Assembly: GCF_003752595.1 (NCBI RefSeq)
Contig: NZ_RKIJ01000013.1
Location: forward strand, 248,001-312,000
Origin: Cellulomonas sp. PhB143
GTDB taxonomy: Bacteria; Actinomycetota; Actinomycetes; Actinomycetales; Cellulomonadaceae
Direction of reading: 5' to 3'
Length of the DNA stretch: 64,000 nt
Shown here: positions 57,507-64,000 of the stretch, in pieces
Position numbering within the stretch: the stretch's first letter is position 1
Layout: the number at the start of each line of letters is the position of its first letter
Notes under the pieces: generated by a model
Told to the model about the DNA's origin: nothing
The model's database searches: none
What the model saw: only the letters and a program-made list of their open reading frames with translations
Program-made: the position numbers and the translations under genes

Positions 57507-58606
57507 CGGCGGCGGCGCCGCGGCTGGGCCTTGTTGCCCTGGTGGGAGCCCGGGACCAGCTGCGCCCCGCCCGTGGCTCCCGCGGCGGCCAGCGCGGCGT
57601 CCTGGTCGTCCGCGCCGGAGGCCTGCGCCGCCTTCTCGCGCGCGGCCGTCACCTTCGCGGTGTGCGCCGAGATCTTCGGCTCGCGCTCGCGGAGCATCAC
57701 CTCGAACGGCGTCGCGATGTAGATCGACGAGTAGGCGCCGACGATGATGCCGATGAACAGGGCGAGCGCGATGTCCCGCAGCGTCCCCGCGCCGAGCACG
57801 AACGCGCCGATGAACAGGATCGACGCGACCGGCAGGAGCGCCACGACGGACGTGTTGATCGAGCGGACGAGCGTCTGGTTGATCGCCAGGTTCGCCCGTT
57901 CGGCGTACGTGGACCGGGTCTGGTCCAGGATGCCCTTGGTGTTCTCGCGCACCTTGTCGAAGACGACCACCGTGTCGTACACCGAGTAGCCGAGGATCGT
58001 CAGGAACCCGATCACCGTGGCGGGCGTGACCTCCCAGCCGATCAGCGCGTAGACGCCCGCGGTGATGATCACGTCGTGGAAGAGCGCGACGAGCGCGGAG
58101 GCCGCCATGCGCCAGCTGCGGAAGTACAGCGACATCACGACCGCGACGAACGCGAGGAAGATCACCAGCGCGCGCAGGGCGGAGCTGGAGACGTCCTGTC
58201 CCCAGGACGGGCCGATGTAGGAGTAGCCGACCTCCGCCTCGTCCACGCCGTAGCCGTCGGCCAGCGCGGAGGTGACCTCGGTGACCTCGTGGGTGTCGAG
58301 CTTCTCCGTCTGCACGCGCACGGCGTCGGACCCGAGCGACGAGACGCGGGGCACCTCGTCGGGCGCGACGCCCGCGACGGCGTCGAGCGCGATCTGCTCG
58401 TCGGTGTCGCTGACGTCGGAGACGACGAACTGCGAGCCGCCGCGGAACTCGATCCCGAGGTCGAAGCCCTTGAACCCGACGACGAGCACGGACAGCAGCA
58501 CCGCGATCGCCGACGCGACGAAGAACGCGCGCCGGTGCCGGACGATCCCGTACGAGCGGCGGCCGGTGTAGAGGTCGTTCCCCCACTGGGAGAATCCGCT
58601 GGCCAT
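57503..58606 (-). CDS. secF: protein translocase subunit SecF
   Basis: With SecD uses the proton gradient to complete export through SecYEG. 367 residues. Six membrane helices; the family stretches GIEFRGGSQF near residue 50 and VTPATVIGFLTILGYSVYDTVVVFDKVREN in the middle are present, followed by RSINTSVVALLPVASILFIG. The C-terminus is an Ala-rich and then basic tail. Its ATG overlaps the secD stop by 1 nt (TGATG). Confidence 0.97.
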   Translation of the reverse strand: MASGFSQWGNDLYTGRRSYGIVRHRRAFFVASAIAVLLSVLVVGFKGFDLGIEFRGGSQFVVSDVSDTDEQIALDAVAGVAPDEVPRVSSLGSDAVRVQTEKLDTHEVTEVTSALADGYGVDEAEVGYSYIGPSWGQDVSSSALRALVIFLAFVAVVMSLYFRSWRMAASALVALFHDVIITAGVYALIGWEVTPATVIGFLTILGYSVYDTVVVFDKVRENTKGILDQTRSTYAERANLAINQTLVRSINTSVVALLPVASILFIGAFVLGAGTLRDIALALFIGIIVGAYSSIYIATPFEVMLREREPKISAHTAKVTAAREKAAQASGADDQDAALAAAGATGGAQLVPGSHQGNKAQPRRRRR

Positions 58607-60753
58607 CAGTGCTTCTCCTCGTTCGTCGCGGTCTGGTCCGGTCCGGTGGCGGGCCCGTCGGGCCGTTCCGGGGGCCCGTCCTCGGTCGGCGCGTCGTCCT
58701 GCGGGGCGTCCTGGACGGCGTCCGCCGCGGACGCCGCCTCAGCCCTGCGAGCCGCCGCGCGACGGTCGGCGATGGTCATCCGCGTCCCGTCGGGTGCGCT
58801 CGCTCCGACGCCCGCCGGGACCGGCGTTCGGCGCGTCGTGGCGCCCTGCGTGCCCGCAGGAGCGTCCTCGGCGGCCGCCGGGCCGGCGTCCGCCACGTCC
58901 GGGGCGCCGGCGGGTCGCGAGACCCGGCCGCGTCCCGCGTAGCGCGGGGCGCTGACCCCGAGCCGGCGCGGGTCCAGGCCCGAGCCGCGGTGCCCCTCGC
59001 CGAAGAACTTCGTCCGGGCGAGCAGCTGCATCACCGGGTGGGTGAACATGAACACGACCACCAGGTCGACGATCGTCGTCAGCCCCAGGGTGAACGCGAA
59101 CCCGCGCACCCCGCCCACGGCGAGGAGGTAGAGGATCGCGGCCGCGAGGAAGTTCACCGTGTCGGAGGCGACGATCGTGCGCCGCGCCCGGTCCCAGCCG
59201 CGCTCGACCGCGCCGACCAGGCCCCGCCCGTCGCGCAGCTCGTCACGGATGCGCTCGAAGTAGACGATGAAGGAGTCGGCGGTGATGCCGATGGCCACGA
59301 TGAGCCCCGCGACGCCGGGCAGCGAGAGCCGGTAGCCCTGCGTCCACGACAGCAGCGTGATGACGCCGTAGGTGATCACGCTGGCCACCATCAGGGACGC
59401 CAGGGTCACGAGGCCGAGGGCCCGGTACTGGAAGAGCGAGTAGATCGCGACGAGCAGCAGGCCGATGAGGCCGGCGATCAGGCCCTTCTCGAGCTGGTCC
59501 GCGCCGAGCGTCGCCGAGATCTTCTCCTGGCTCTGCACGTCGAACGTCAGGGGGAGGGCGCCGAAGTTCAGCTGGTTCGCGAGCGTCGCGGACGTGTCGC
59601 GGGTGAAGTTCCCGGAGATCTCCGCCTGGCCGTTGGGGATCGGCTCGTTGACCGTCGGCGCGGAGATGACCTTCCCGTCGAGCACCATGGCGAACGCGTT
59701 CTGCGGCGCGGGGAGCCCGTACAGGCGCTGCGTCGAGTCGGCGAACTCCTCGGTGCCCTTCGACGTGAACTTGATGTTCACCACGTACTCGCCGGTCGAG
59801 GCGCCGTTCTGCTGGCGGATGCCGGACGTCGCGCTGTCGATCTCCGTGCCGGCGATCTCCACCGGCCCGAGGATGTACTTCGCCGTGCCGTCGTCGGCGC
59901 ACGTGACCAGGACGGAGTCCGGGTCGTCGGTCTTGCCGAGCGACTCGTCGGTGTCGTCGACGCAGCTGAGCGCGTCGAACTCCTTCTGCACCTCGGGCGT
60001 GATCTGGCTCAGGTCGCTCGGGTCGGCGGCCTTCGAGCCGTCGGCGGGGGCCGTCGCGTCGTCCGACGGCGCGGTCGTGGCGCCGTCGGCCGGCGCGGCC
60101 GTCTCGCCGTCCGCGGGGTCGGCCGTGGCGGCCTGCGTCGCGGCGTCCTTGCCCTCGGCGGTGGCGGCGGCCGCCTCGGCCGCGCTCGCCACCTTCGCGC
60201 CGGCACCGTCCGAGAGCTGGTTCGACTGCTCCGTGGCACCGTCCGACGGCGCCTCGCTCGCCCCGTCCGTGGCGGCGGGGGCGTCGGTCGCGCCCTCGGT
60301 GGGCTCCGCCGTCGGCGCGGCGGACGCCGGCACCGGGCTGCCGACCTGGAGCACCGGACGGAAGTTCATCTGCGCCGGGGTGACGATCAGCTGGATCGTC
60401 TCGTCGCTGACGTCACCCGGGATTCCGACGACGATGTTCTTGTCGCCCTGCCGGGTGATCTCGGCCTCCGAGACGCCCGAGGAGTCGATGCGCTGGCGGA
60501 TCACCGCGATGGACTGGTTGATGTCCTCGTCGGTGACCTCGTAGCCGGGCTCGGTGACGGGCTCGAGGATGAGCTGCGTCCCGCCCTCGAGGTCGAGCGC
60601 CAGCCCCGGTGCCCAGCTGGCGCCACCGGGGTTGTCGTCGGACTTCGGGTCGACCTGCGTCCCGGTGAAGATCGTCGCGAAGACCGCGAGGATCAGGACA
60701 CCCAGGACTACCAGTGTGCGAACGGGTCGCGTGCGTGCCTTGCTGCTGGCCAA
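58606..60753 (-). CDS. secD: protein translocase subunit SecD with low-complexity insert
   Basis: 715 residues from the TTG at 60753 (ASSKARTRPVRTLVVLG); the in-frame GTG at 60795 would add 14 atypical residues. Membrane helix 1 (about 10-30), then DLEGGTQLILEP (the D-LxGG motif). An Ala/Thr/Asp/Pro-rich insert spans about residues 141-248 in the large external domain. Helices 2-6 follow with ITADSFIVYFERIRDELRDG. The tail after the last helix is about 110 residues of Ala/Pro-rich sequence. Operon partners are yajC and secF. Confidence 0.95.
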   Translation of the reverse strand: MASSKARTRPVRTLVVLGVLILAVFATIFTGTQVDPKSDDNPGGASWAPGLALDLEGGTQLILEPVTEPGYEVTDEDINQSIAVIRQRIDSSGVSEAEITRQGDKNIVVGIPGDVSDETIQLIVTPAQMNFRPVLQVGSPVPASAAPTAEPTEGATDAPAATDGASEAPSDGATEQSNQLSDGAGAKVASAAEAAAATAEGKDAATQAATADPADGETAAPADGATTAPSDDATAPADGSKAADPSDLSQITPEVQKEFDALSCVDDTDESLGKTDDPDSVLVTCADDGTAKYILGPVEIAGTEIDSATSGIRQQNGASTGEYVVNIKFTSKGTEEFADSTQRLYGLPAPQNAFAMVLDGKVISAPTVNEPIPNGQAEISGNFTRDTSATLANQLNFGALPLTFDVQSQEKISATLGADQLEKGLIAGLIGLLLVAIYSLFQYRALGLVTLASLMVASVITYGVITLLSWTQGYRLSLPGVAGLIVAIGITADSFIVYFERIRDELRDGRGLVGAVERGWDRARRTIVASDTVNFLAAAILYLLAVGGVRGFAFTLGLTTIVDLVVVFMFTHPVMQLLARTKFFGEGHRGSGLDPRRLGVSAPRYAGRGRVSRPAGAPDVADAGPAAAEDAPAGTQGATTRRTPVPAGVGASAPDGTRMTIADRRAAARRAEAASAADAVQDAPQDDAPTEDGPPERPDGPATGPDQTATNEEKH

Positions 60754-60836
60754 CTGTCCGTCTCTTCTCGTCGTCGAGCCACCCGGCGGCAGCACGGTTC
60801 AGGCGGCCGGGGCACCAGCGCCCCGGGACCGCTCGT

Positions 60837-61304
60837 TCAGCTGTTCTTGCGGTCCTGGTCCGGGTCGTCGTCGTCCCGGTCGGCGGTGCCCGGCTGCGGC
60901 TCGAGGCCCGACAGGTCGTCCGGGACGTCGAGGCGCTGCTCGTCGACCGGCCGGCCCGTCTCGTCCACGACGGGCGCGTCCACGACGGCGGTGCCCACGA
61001 CGGGCACGTCCTCCGGGTCGGTCTCCGGCTCGAGCTCCACGGGCGGGTCGACGCGCTTGGAGATCGCCGCGCGCAGCCACCGCGTGCGGCTGCCGCCCGG
61101 CTCGGCCTCGAGCGTGATCACGTCGGACTCCTCGTCGATCTCGACGATCGTGCCGAACATCCCCGAGGCGGTCATCACCTCGACGCCCTCCGTCAGGGTC
61201 GAGCGGAAGTCGGCCTGGGTCCGCTGCTGCTTGCGGGTGCGCGAGCTCATGAAGAAGAGCAGCCCGATCGCGAGCACGGCGAAGATCACGAATGTGGGAT
61301 CCAT
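60837..61304 (-). CDS. yajC: preprotein translocase subunit YajC
   Basis: Small accessory subunit of SecDF. 155 residues from the ATG at 61304 (MDPTFVIFAVLAIGLLFFM), with AAAGGA 11-12 nt upstream. One N-terminal membrane helix, then RTRKQQRTQADFRSTLTEGVEVMTASGMFGTIVEID, the conserved YajC core. The C-terminal 60 residues are acidic and low complexity. First gene of the yajC-secD-secF-apt unit; two TAGACT hexamers lie upstream. Confidence 0.94.
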   Translation of the reverse strand: MDPTFVIFAVLAIGLLFFMSSRTRKQQRTQADFRSTLTEGVEVMTASGMFGTIVEIDEESDVITLEAEPGGSRTRWLRAAISKRVDPPVELEPETDPEDVPVVGTAVVDAPVVDETGRPVDEQRLDVPDDLSGLEPQPGTADRDDDDPDQDRKNS

Positions 61305-61342
61305 GGGGTGTAGCACGTCCTTTGCGGTGGAGTCTGCGCGGC

Positions 61343-61348
61343 AGTCTA
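61343..61348 (-). promoter_or_regulatory. -10 hexamer TAGACT, proximal promoter of yajC
   Basis: CCTAGACTGCC on the minus strand, about 40 nt before the yajC ATG. Confidence 0.45.
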
Positions 61349-61423
61349 GGCGCACGTACGGGCTCGGTCGACGAGCGTCTGCGCCCGGGGCAGCCCCTGG
61401 GCACCCGCACCGTCGGTCCGACC

Positions 61424-61429
61424 AGTCTA
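61424..61429 (-). promoter_or_regulatory. -10 hexamer TAGACT, distal promoter of yajC
   Basis: CCTAGACTGGT on the minus strand, 81 bp upstream of the proximal copy, just after the end of ruvB. Two tandem copies suggest dual promoters for the Sec operon. Confidence 0.45.
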
Positions 61430-61460
61430 GGGCCTGGTCCGTCGCCCCGGCCGCAGCCGG

Positions 61461-62540
61461 TCAGACGGCCGCGAACAGCCCGTCCGACGGCGGCTCGAGG
61501 CCCAGGTGCGCCCACGCGGCGGGCGTCGCGACGCGGCCGCGCGGCGTGCGCCCGATGAGCCCCTCGCGCACGAGGTAGGGCTCGGCGACCGTCTCGACGG
61601 TCTCGCCCTCCTCCCCCACCGTGACGGCCAGCGTCGACAGGCCCACCGGGCCGCCGCCGAACCGGGTGCACAGCGCCCGCAGCACCGCGCGGTCCAGGCG
61701 GTCGAGGCCGAGCCGGTCGACCTCGTACACCTCGAGCGCCGCACGCGCCGCGGCGAGGTCGAGGGTGCCGTCGCCGCGCACCTGCGCCCAGTCCCGGACC
61801 CGGCGCAGCAACCGGTTCGCCACACGCGGTGTACCCCGGGAACGCCCGGCGATCTCGTGGGCCGCCGCGTGCGCGAGCGGTACGCCGAGCAGCCCGGCGG
61901 AGCGCACCACGACGCGCTCCAGGTCCTCGCTGTCGTAGAAGTCGAGGTGCCCGGTGAAGCCGAACCGGTCGCGCAGCGGCGCCGGGAGCAGGCCGGCGCG
62001 CGTGGTGGCGCCCACGACGGTGAACGGCGGCAGGCTGAGCGGGATCGCGCTCGCCCCCGCCCCCTTGCCGACGACGACGTCGACCCGGAAGTCCTCCATC
62101 GCGACGTACAGCAGCTCCTCCGCGGGCCGGGCGAGGCGGTGGATCTCGTCGATGAACAGCACCTCGCCCTCCTCGAGCGAGGACAGGACCGCCGCGAGGT
62201 CGCCAGCGTGCTGGATGGCCGGGCCGGACGTCACGCGCAGCGACGTGCCGAGCTCCGTGGCGATGATCATCGCGAGGGTGGTCTTGCCCAGCCCCGGCGG
62301 GCCGGAGAGCAGCACGTGGTCGGGTGCCGCGCCGCGTCCGAGCGCGGCGTGCAGCACGAGCGAGAGCTGGTCGCGCACGATTTTCTGGCCGACGAAGTCG
62401 TCGAGGCTGCGCGGGCGCAGCGCCGCCTCCGCCGCGCGCTCCAGGTCGTCCGCCCCGGGGGCGACGATCCGCTCCGAGGAGACCGGGTCGCCGGTCCCGT
62501 CGGTGTGCCCGGCCGACCCGGCGTCGGCGTGCTCAGCCAC
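61461..62540 (-). CDS. ruvB: Holliday junction branch-migration ATPase RuvB
   Basis: Hexameric motor of the RuvABC resolvasome. 359 residues from the GTG at 62540 ([10 protein letters not shown]), which overlaps the ruvA stop by 8 nt. The N-terminal 22 residues are variable. Walker [10 protein letters not shown] is at residues 80-88, Walker [10 protein letters not shown] near 128-136, sensor 1 [10 protein letters not shown], and the C-terminal winged helix KTP-type region [15 protein letters not shown]. The frame is open upstream, but only inside ruvA. Confidence 0.97.
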   Translation of the reverse strand: MAEHADAGSAGHTDGTGDPVSSERIVAPGADDLERAAEAALRPRSLDDFVGQKIVRDQLSLVLHAALGRGAAPDHVLLSGPPGLGKTTLAMIIATELGTSLRVTSGPAIQHAGDLAAVLSSLEEGEVLFIDEIHRLARPAEELLYVAMEDFRVDVVVGKGAGASAIPLSLPPFTVVGATTRAGLLPAPLRDRFGFTGHLDFYDSEDLERVVVRSAGLLGVPLAHAAAHEIAGRSRGTPRVANRLLRRVRDWAQVRGDGTLDLAAARAALEVYEVDRLGLDRLDRAVLRALCTRFGGGPVGLSTLAVTVGEEGETVETVAEPYLVREGLIGRTPRGRVATPAAWAHLGLEPPSDGLFAAV

Positions 62541-63147
62541 GGTGGGCCCCGAGGAGCCGCAGCGCCGCCCGCAGGGTGCCCGCGACGTCGTCGGGCGCCA
62601 ACGGCTGCTCCCCCGCATCGGCGAGCACGGCGGCGACGGTGTCCTGGGCGACCTTCGCGGTCCAGCCCAGCCCGACGAGCGCCTCGACGACCTGCTCGCG
62701 CTGGTCGCCGGCCGCCACGGACGGTGCCTCGCCGGCCACGGCGCCCGGGGCGCCGAGCCGGTCGCCGAGCTCGAGAGCGATGCGCTGTGCACCCTTGCGG
62801 CCGATGCCGGGCACGCGCACGAGGGCCGCGATGTCCTCCCCGGAGACCGCTCGCCGCAGCGCGTCCGGCGTGTGCACGGCCAGCATGGCGAGCGCGAGCC
62901 GTGGGCCGACGCCGCTGACGGTCTGGACCTTCTCGAAGACCGCCCGCTCGTCGTCGTCCGCGAAGCCGTAGAGCGTCATGGAGTCCTCGCGGACCACCAG
63001 GGAGGTCGCCAGCCGGGCCGCCTCGCCCACGCGCAGCGCCGAGAGCGTCGCGGGCGTGCCGTGCACCAGATAGCCGACCCCGCCGACGTCGAGCACGGCG
63101 GCCTCCAGCGAGACGGACGCGACCGTCCCGGACAACGACGCGATCAC
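62533..63147 (-). CDS. ruvA: Holliday junction-binding protein RuvA
   Basis: Binds four-way junctions and recruits RuvB. 204 residues: N-terminal OB fold ([29 protein letters not shown]), two helix-hairpin-helix motifs ([15 protein letters not shown] and [18 protein letters not shown]), a flexible linker, and the C-terminal RuvB-binding domain ([25 protein letters not shown]). GTG start. A degenerate LexA box and TAGGGT lie upstream, separating ruvAB from ruvC transcriptionally. Confidence 0.96.
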   Translation of the reverse strand: MIASLSGTVASVSLEAAVLDVGGVGYLVHGTPATLSALRVGEAARLATSLVVREDSMTLYGFADDDERAVFEKVQTVSGVGPRLALAMLAVHTPDALRRAVSGEDIAALVRVPGIGRKGAQRIALELGDRLGAPGAVAGEAPSVAAGDQREQVVEALVGLGWTAKVAQDTVAAVLADAGEQPLAPDDVAGTLRAALRLLGAHRG

Positions 63148-63161
63148 GCAGAGCCTCCCGA

Positions 63162-63177
63162 CCGAACACCTGTACGA
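63162..63177 (-). promoter_or_regulatory. degenerate LexA (SOS) box upstream of ruvA
   Basis: CCGAACACCTGTACGA on the plus strand matches TCGAAC-N4-GTTCGA at 10 of 12 fixed positions. It lies 15 nt before the ruvA start and just downstream of the TAGGGT -10. Confidence 0.5.
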
Positions 63178-63186
63178 CTGGCCGTC

Positions 63187-63192
63187 ACCCTA
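63187..63192 (-). promoter_or_regulatory. -10 hexamer TAGGGT of ruvAB
   Basis: TAGGGT on the minus strand, 39 nt before the ruvA GTG, between ruvC and ruvA. Confidence 0.4.
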
Positions 63193-63216
63193 GCACCGCA
63201 CGCGCGAGCGCAAGGC

Positions 63217-63780
63217 TCAGCCCACACCCCGGCGTGCCGCGTGCTCCGCGGCCGCCCAGGCCCGCTGCGCCGGCGTGAGCTGGTTGCGCTCGCCGCCCTG
63301 CAGCGCGCCGGCGGGACGCCACAGGTGGCAGATCGCGAGCGCGAGCGCGTCGGCCGCGTCCGCGGGGCGCGGCGGCTCCGCCAGCCCGAGGATCGAGGCG
63401 ACCATGCGCTGCACCTGCTCCTTGCCCGCGCGCCCGCTGCCGGTCACCGCGGCCTTGACCTCGCTCGGGGTGTGCAGGGCGACGGGGACCCCGCGGCGCG
63501 CGGCCGCGACCATCGCCAGGCCGGCCACCTGGGCGGTGCCCATGACCGTGCCGACGTTGTGCTGGGCGAAGACCCGCTCGACGGCGACGACGTCGGGCAT
63601 GTGCTCGTCGAGCCAGACGTCGAGGCGCTCGGAGATGCGCAGGAGGCGCAGGTCGACGCTGTCCTGCGGGGGGCTCTGCAGCACCCCGACCGCGACGAGC
63701 TCGGCGCGCCGCGCCGGCAGCGAGTCGACGACGCCGATCCCGCAGCGGGTCAGTCCTGGGTCCACACCGAGCACGCGCAC
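63217..63780 (-). CDS. ruvC: Holliday junction resolvase RuvC
   Basis: Cuts Holliday junctions symmetrically. 187 residues. The four catalytic acids are present: D7 in [13 protein letters not shown]68 in VAVERVF, and D141/D144 in [35 protein letters not shown] is also typical. The C-terminal 35 residues extend beyond the usual end. GTG start. It is followed by ruvA after 69 bp. Confidence 0.96.
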   Translation of the reverse strand: MRVLGVDPGLTRCGIGVVDSLPARRAELVAVGVLQSPPQDSVDLRLLRISERLDVWLDEHMPDVVAVERVFAQHNVGTVMGTAQVAGLAMVAAARRGVPVALHTPSEVKAAVTGSGRAGKEQVQRMVASILGLAEPPRPADAADALALAICHLWRPAGALQGGERNQLTPAQRAWAAAEHAARRGVG

Positions 63781-63858
63781 GCCGGTCAGGCTCTCACGCC
63801 GCCGGCGAGGGCCCGGTCAGGCGCGCGGCCCCGCGCCCCGCGCGCCCGCTCTCGCGGC

Positions 63859-64000
63859 TCAGTCCTCGTCGAGCTGGGCCAGGACCTCGTCGGGGGCGTC
63901 GAAGTTCGCGTACACGTTCTGCACGTCGTCGCTGTCCTCGAGCGTGTCGATCAGGCGCAGGATGTTGCGCGCCCCGTCGGCGTCGACCTCGATCTGCATC
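63859..64000 (-). CDS. YebC/PmpR-family protein, C-terminal end only
   Basis: 47 codons before the TGA at 63859-63861 are in the window; the gene continues beyond the right edge. The visible peptide ([20 protein letters not shown], then [14 protein letters not shown]) is the conserved end of YebC proteins, which are either transcriptional regulators or factors that help ribosomes through proline runs. Its position before ruvC is standard in actinobacteria. Confidence 0.85.
   Translation of the reverse strand, partial: MQIEVDADGARNILRLIDTLEDSDDVQNVYANFDAPDEVLAQLDED

Overview
The window is a 64 kb piece of chromosome from a very high-GC actinobacterium, most likely a Micrococcales relative of Cellulomonas, Isoptericola or Cellulosimicrobium. 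The evidence is gene content and order (mihF-gmk-rpoZ-coaBC-metK, the pyr operon, aroBKC, alaS, rpsD, aspS, hisS, rel, secDF, ruvCAB), frequent GTG and TTG starts, and stop-codon use: of 61 genes whose stop lies in the window, 53 end in TGA, 8 in TAG and none in TAA. I assign 62 protein genes (two cut by the window ends). I see no rRNA, tRNA, IS element, prophage or CRISPR array.

Layout. 1-3.9 kb: metK (partial), coaBC, rpoZ, gmk and mihF, minus strand. 3.9-12.8 kb: a tightly coupled pyrimidine operon pyrR-pyrB-pyrC-(membrane protein)-carA-carB-pyrF, with a PyrR-type RNA hairpin before pyrR; pyrD and pyrE are not here. 12.9-15.6 kb: nusB, efp, a SatD-like/membrane protein pair and aroQ. 15.6-23.9 kb: an accessory block separating aroQ from aroB (MFS transporter, class II Fic protein, alpha/beta hydrolase, glycerophosphodiesterase, DUF2087 protein, and a ribbon-helix-helix/DUF4097/ABC exporter operon). 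23.9-30.4 kb: aroB, aroK, aroC, aroE, mltG and ruvX on the minus strand, with a plus-strand prepilin peptidase between aroC and aroE. 30.4-36.3 kb: alaS with two small membrane proteins, rpsD, rarA. 36.4-43.0 kb: MMPL protein, GNAT, aspS, an F420-type oxidoreductase and a radical SAM protein under a perfect LexA box. 43.1-46.7 kb: a TPP riboswitch and the thiamine-precursor ECF transporter ykoE-ykoD-ykoC. 46.7-64 kb: hisS, a metallo-beta-lactamase-fold hydrolase, ppiB-like, DUF349 and AbiEi-like genes, a PolDom primase/polymerase facing an ATP-dependent DNA ligase, rel, apt, secF, secD, yajC, ruvB, ruvA, ruvC and the end of a yebC-like gene.

How it works together. Most of the window is conserved housekeeping: nucleotide supply, chorismate synthesis, aminoacyl-tRNA synthetases, protein export, stringent response and Holliday-junction processing. 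The regulatory layer is the informative part: a PyrR hairpin, a TPP riboswitch, one perfect and one degenerate LexA box, several strong hairpins, and -10 hexamers of the TAnnnT type. In thirteen cases the hexamer lies 6-7 nt before the start codon, which predicts leaderless mRNA. In five cases the TAG stop of one gene is also the first half of the -10 hexamer of the next.

The best candidates for undescribed biology are the RHH-DUF4097-ABC operon with its 11-bp operator-like repeats, and the SatD-like/membrane pair with a palindrome on a near-consensus promoter. Promoters, hairpins and operators were found by eye and have not been tested computationally.
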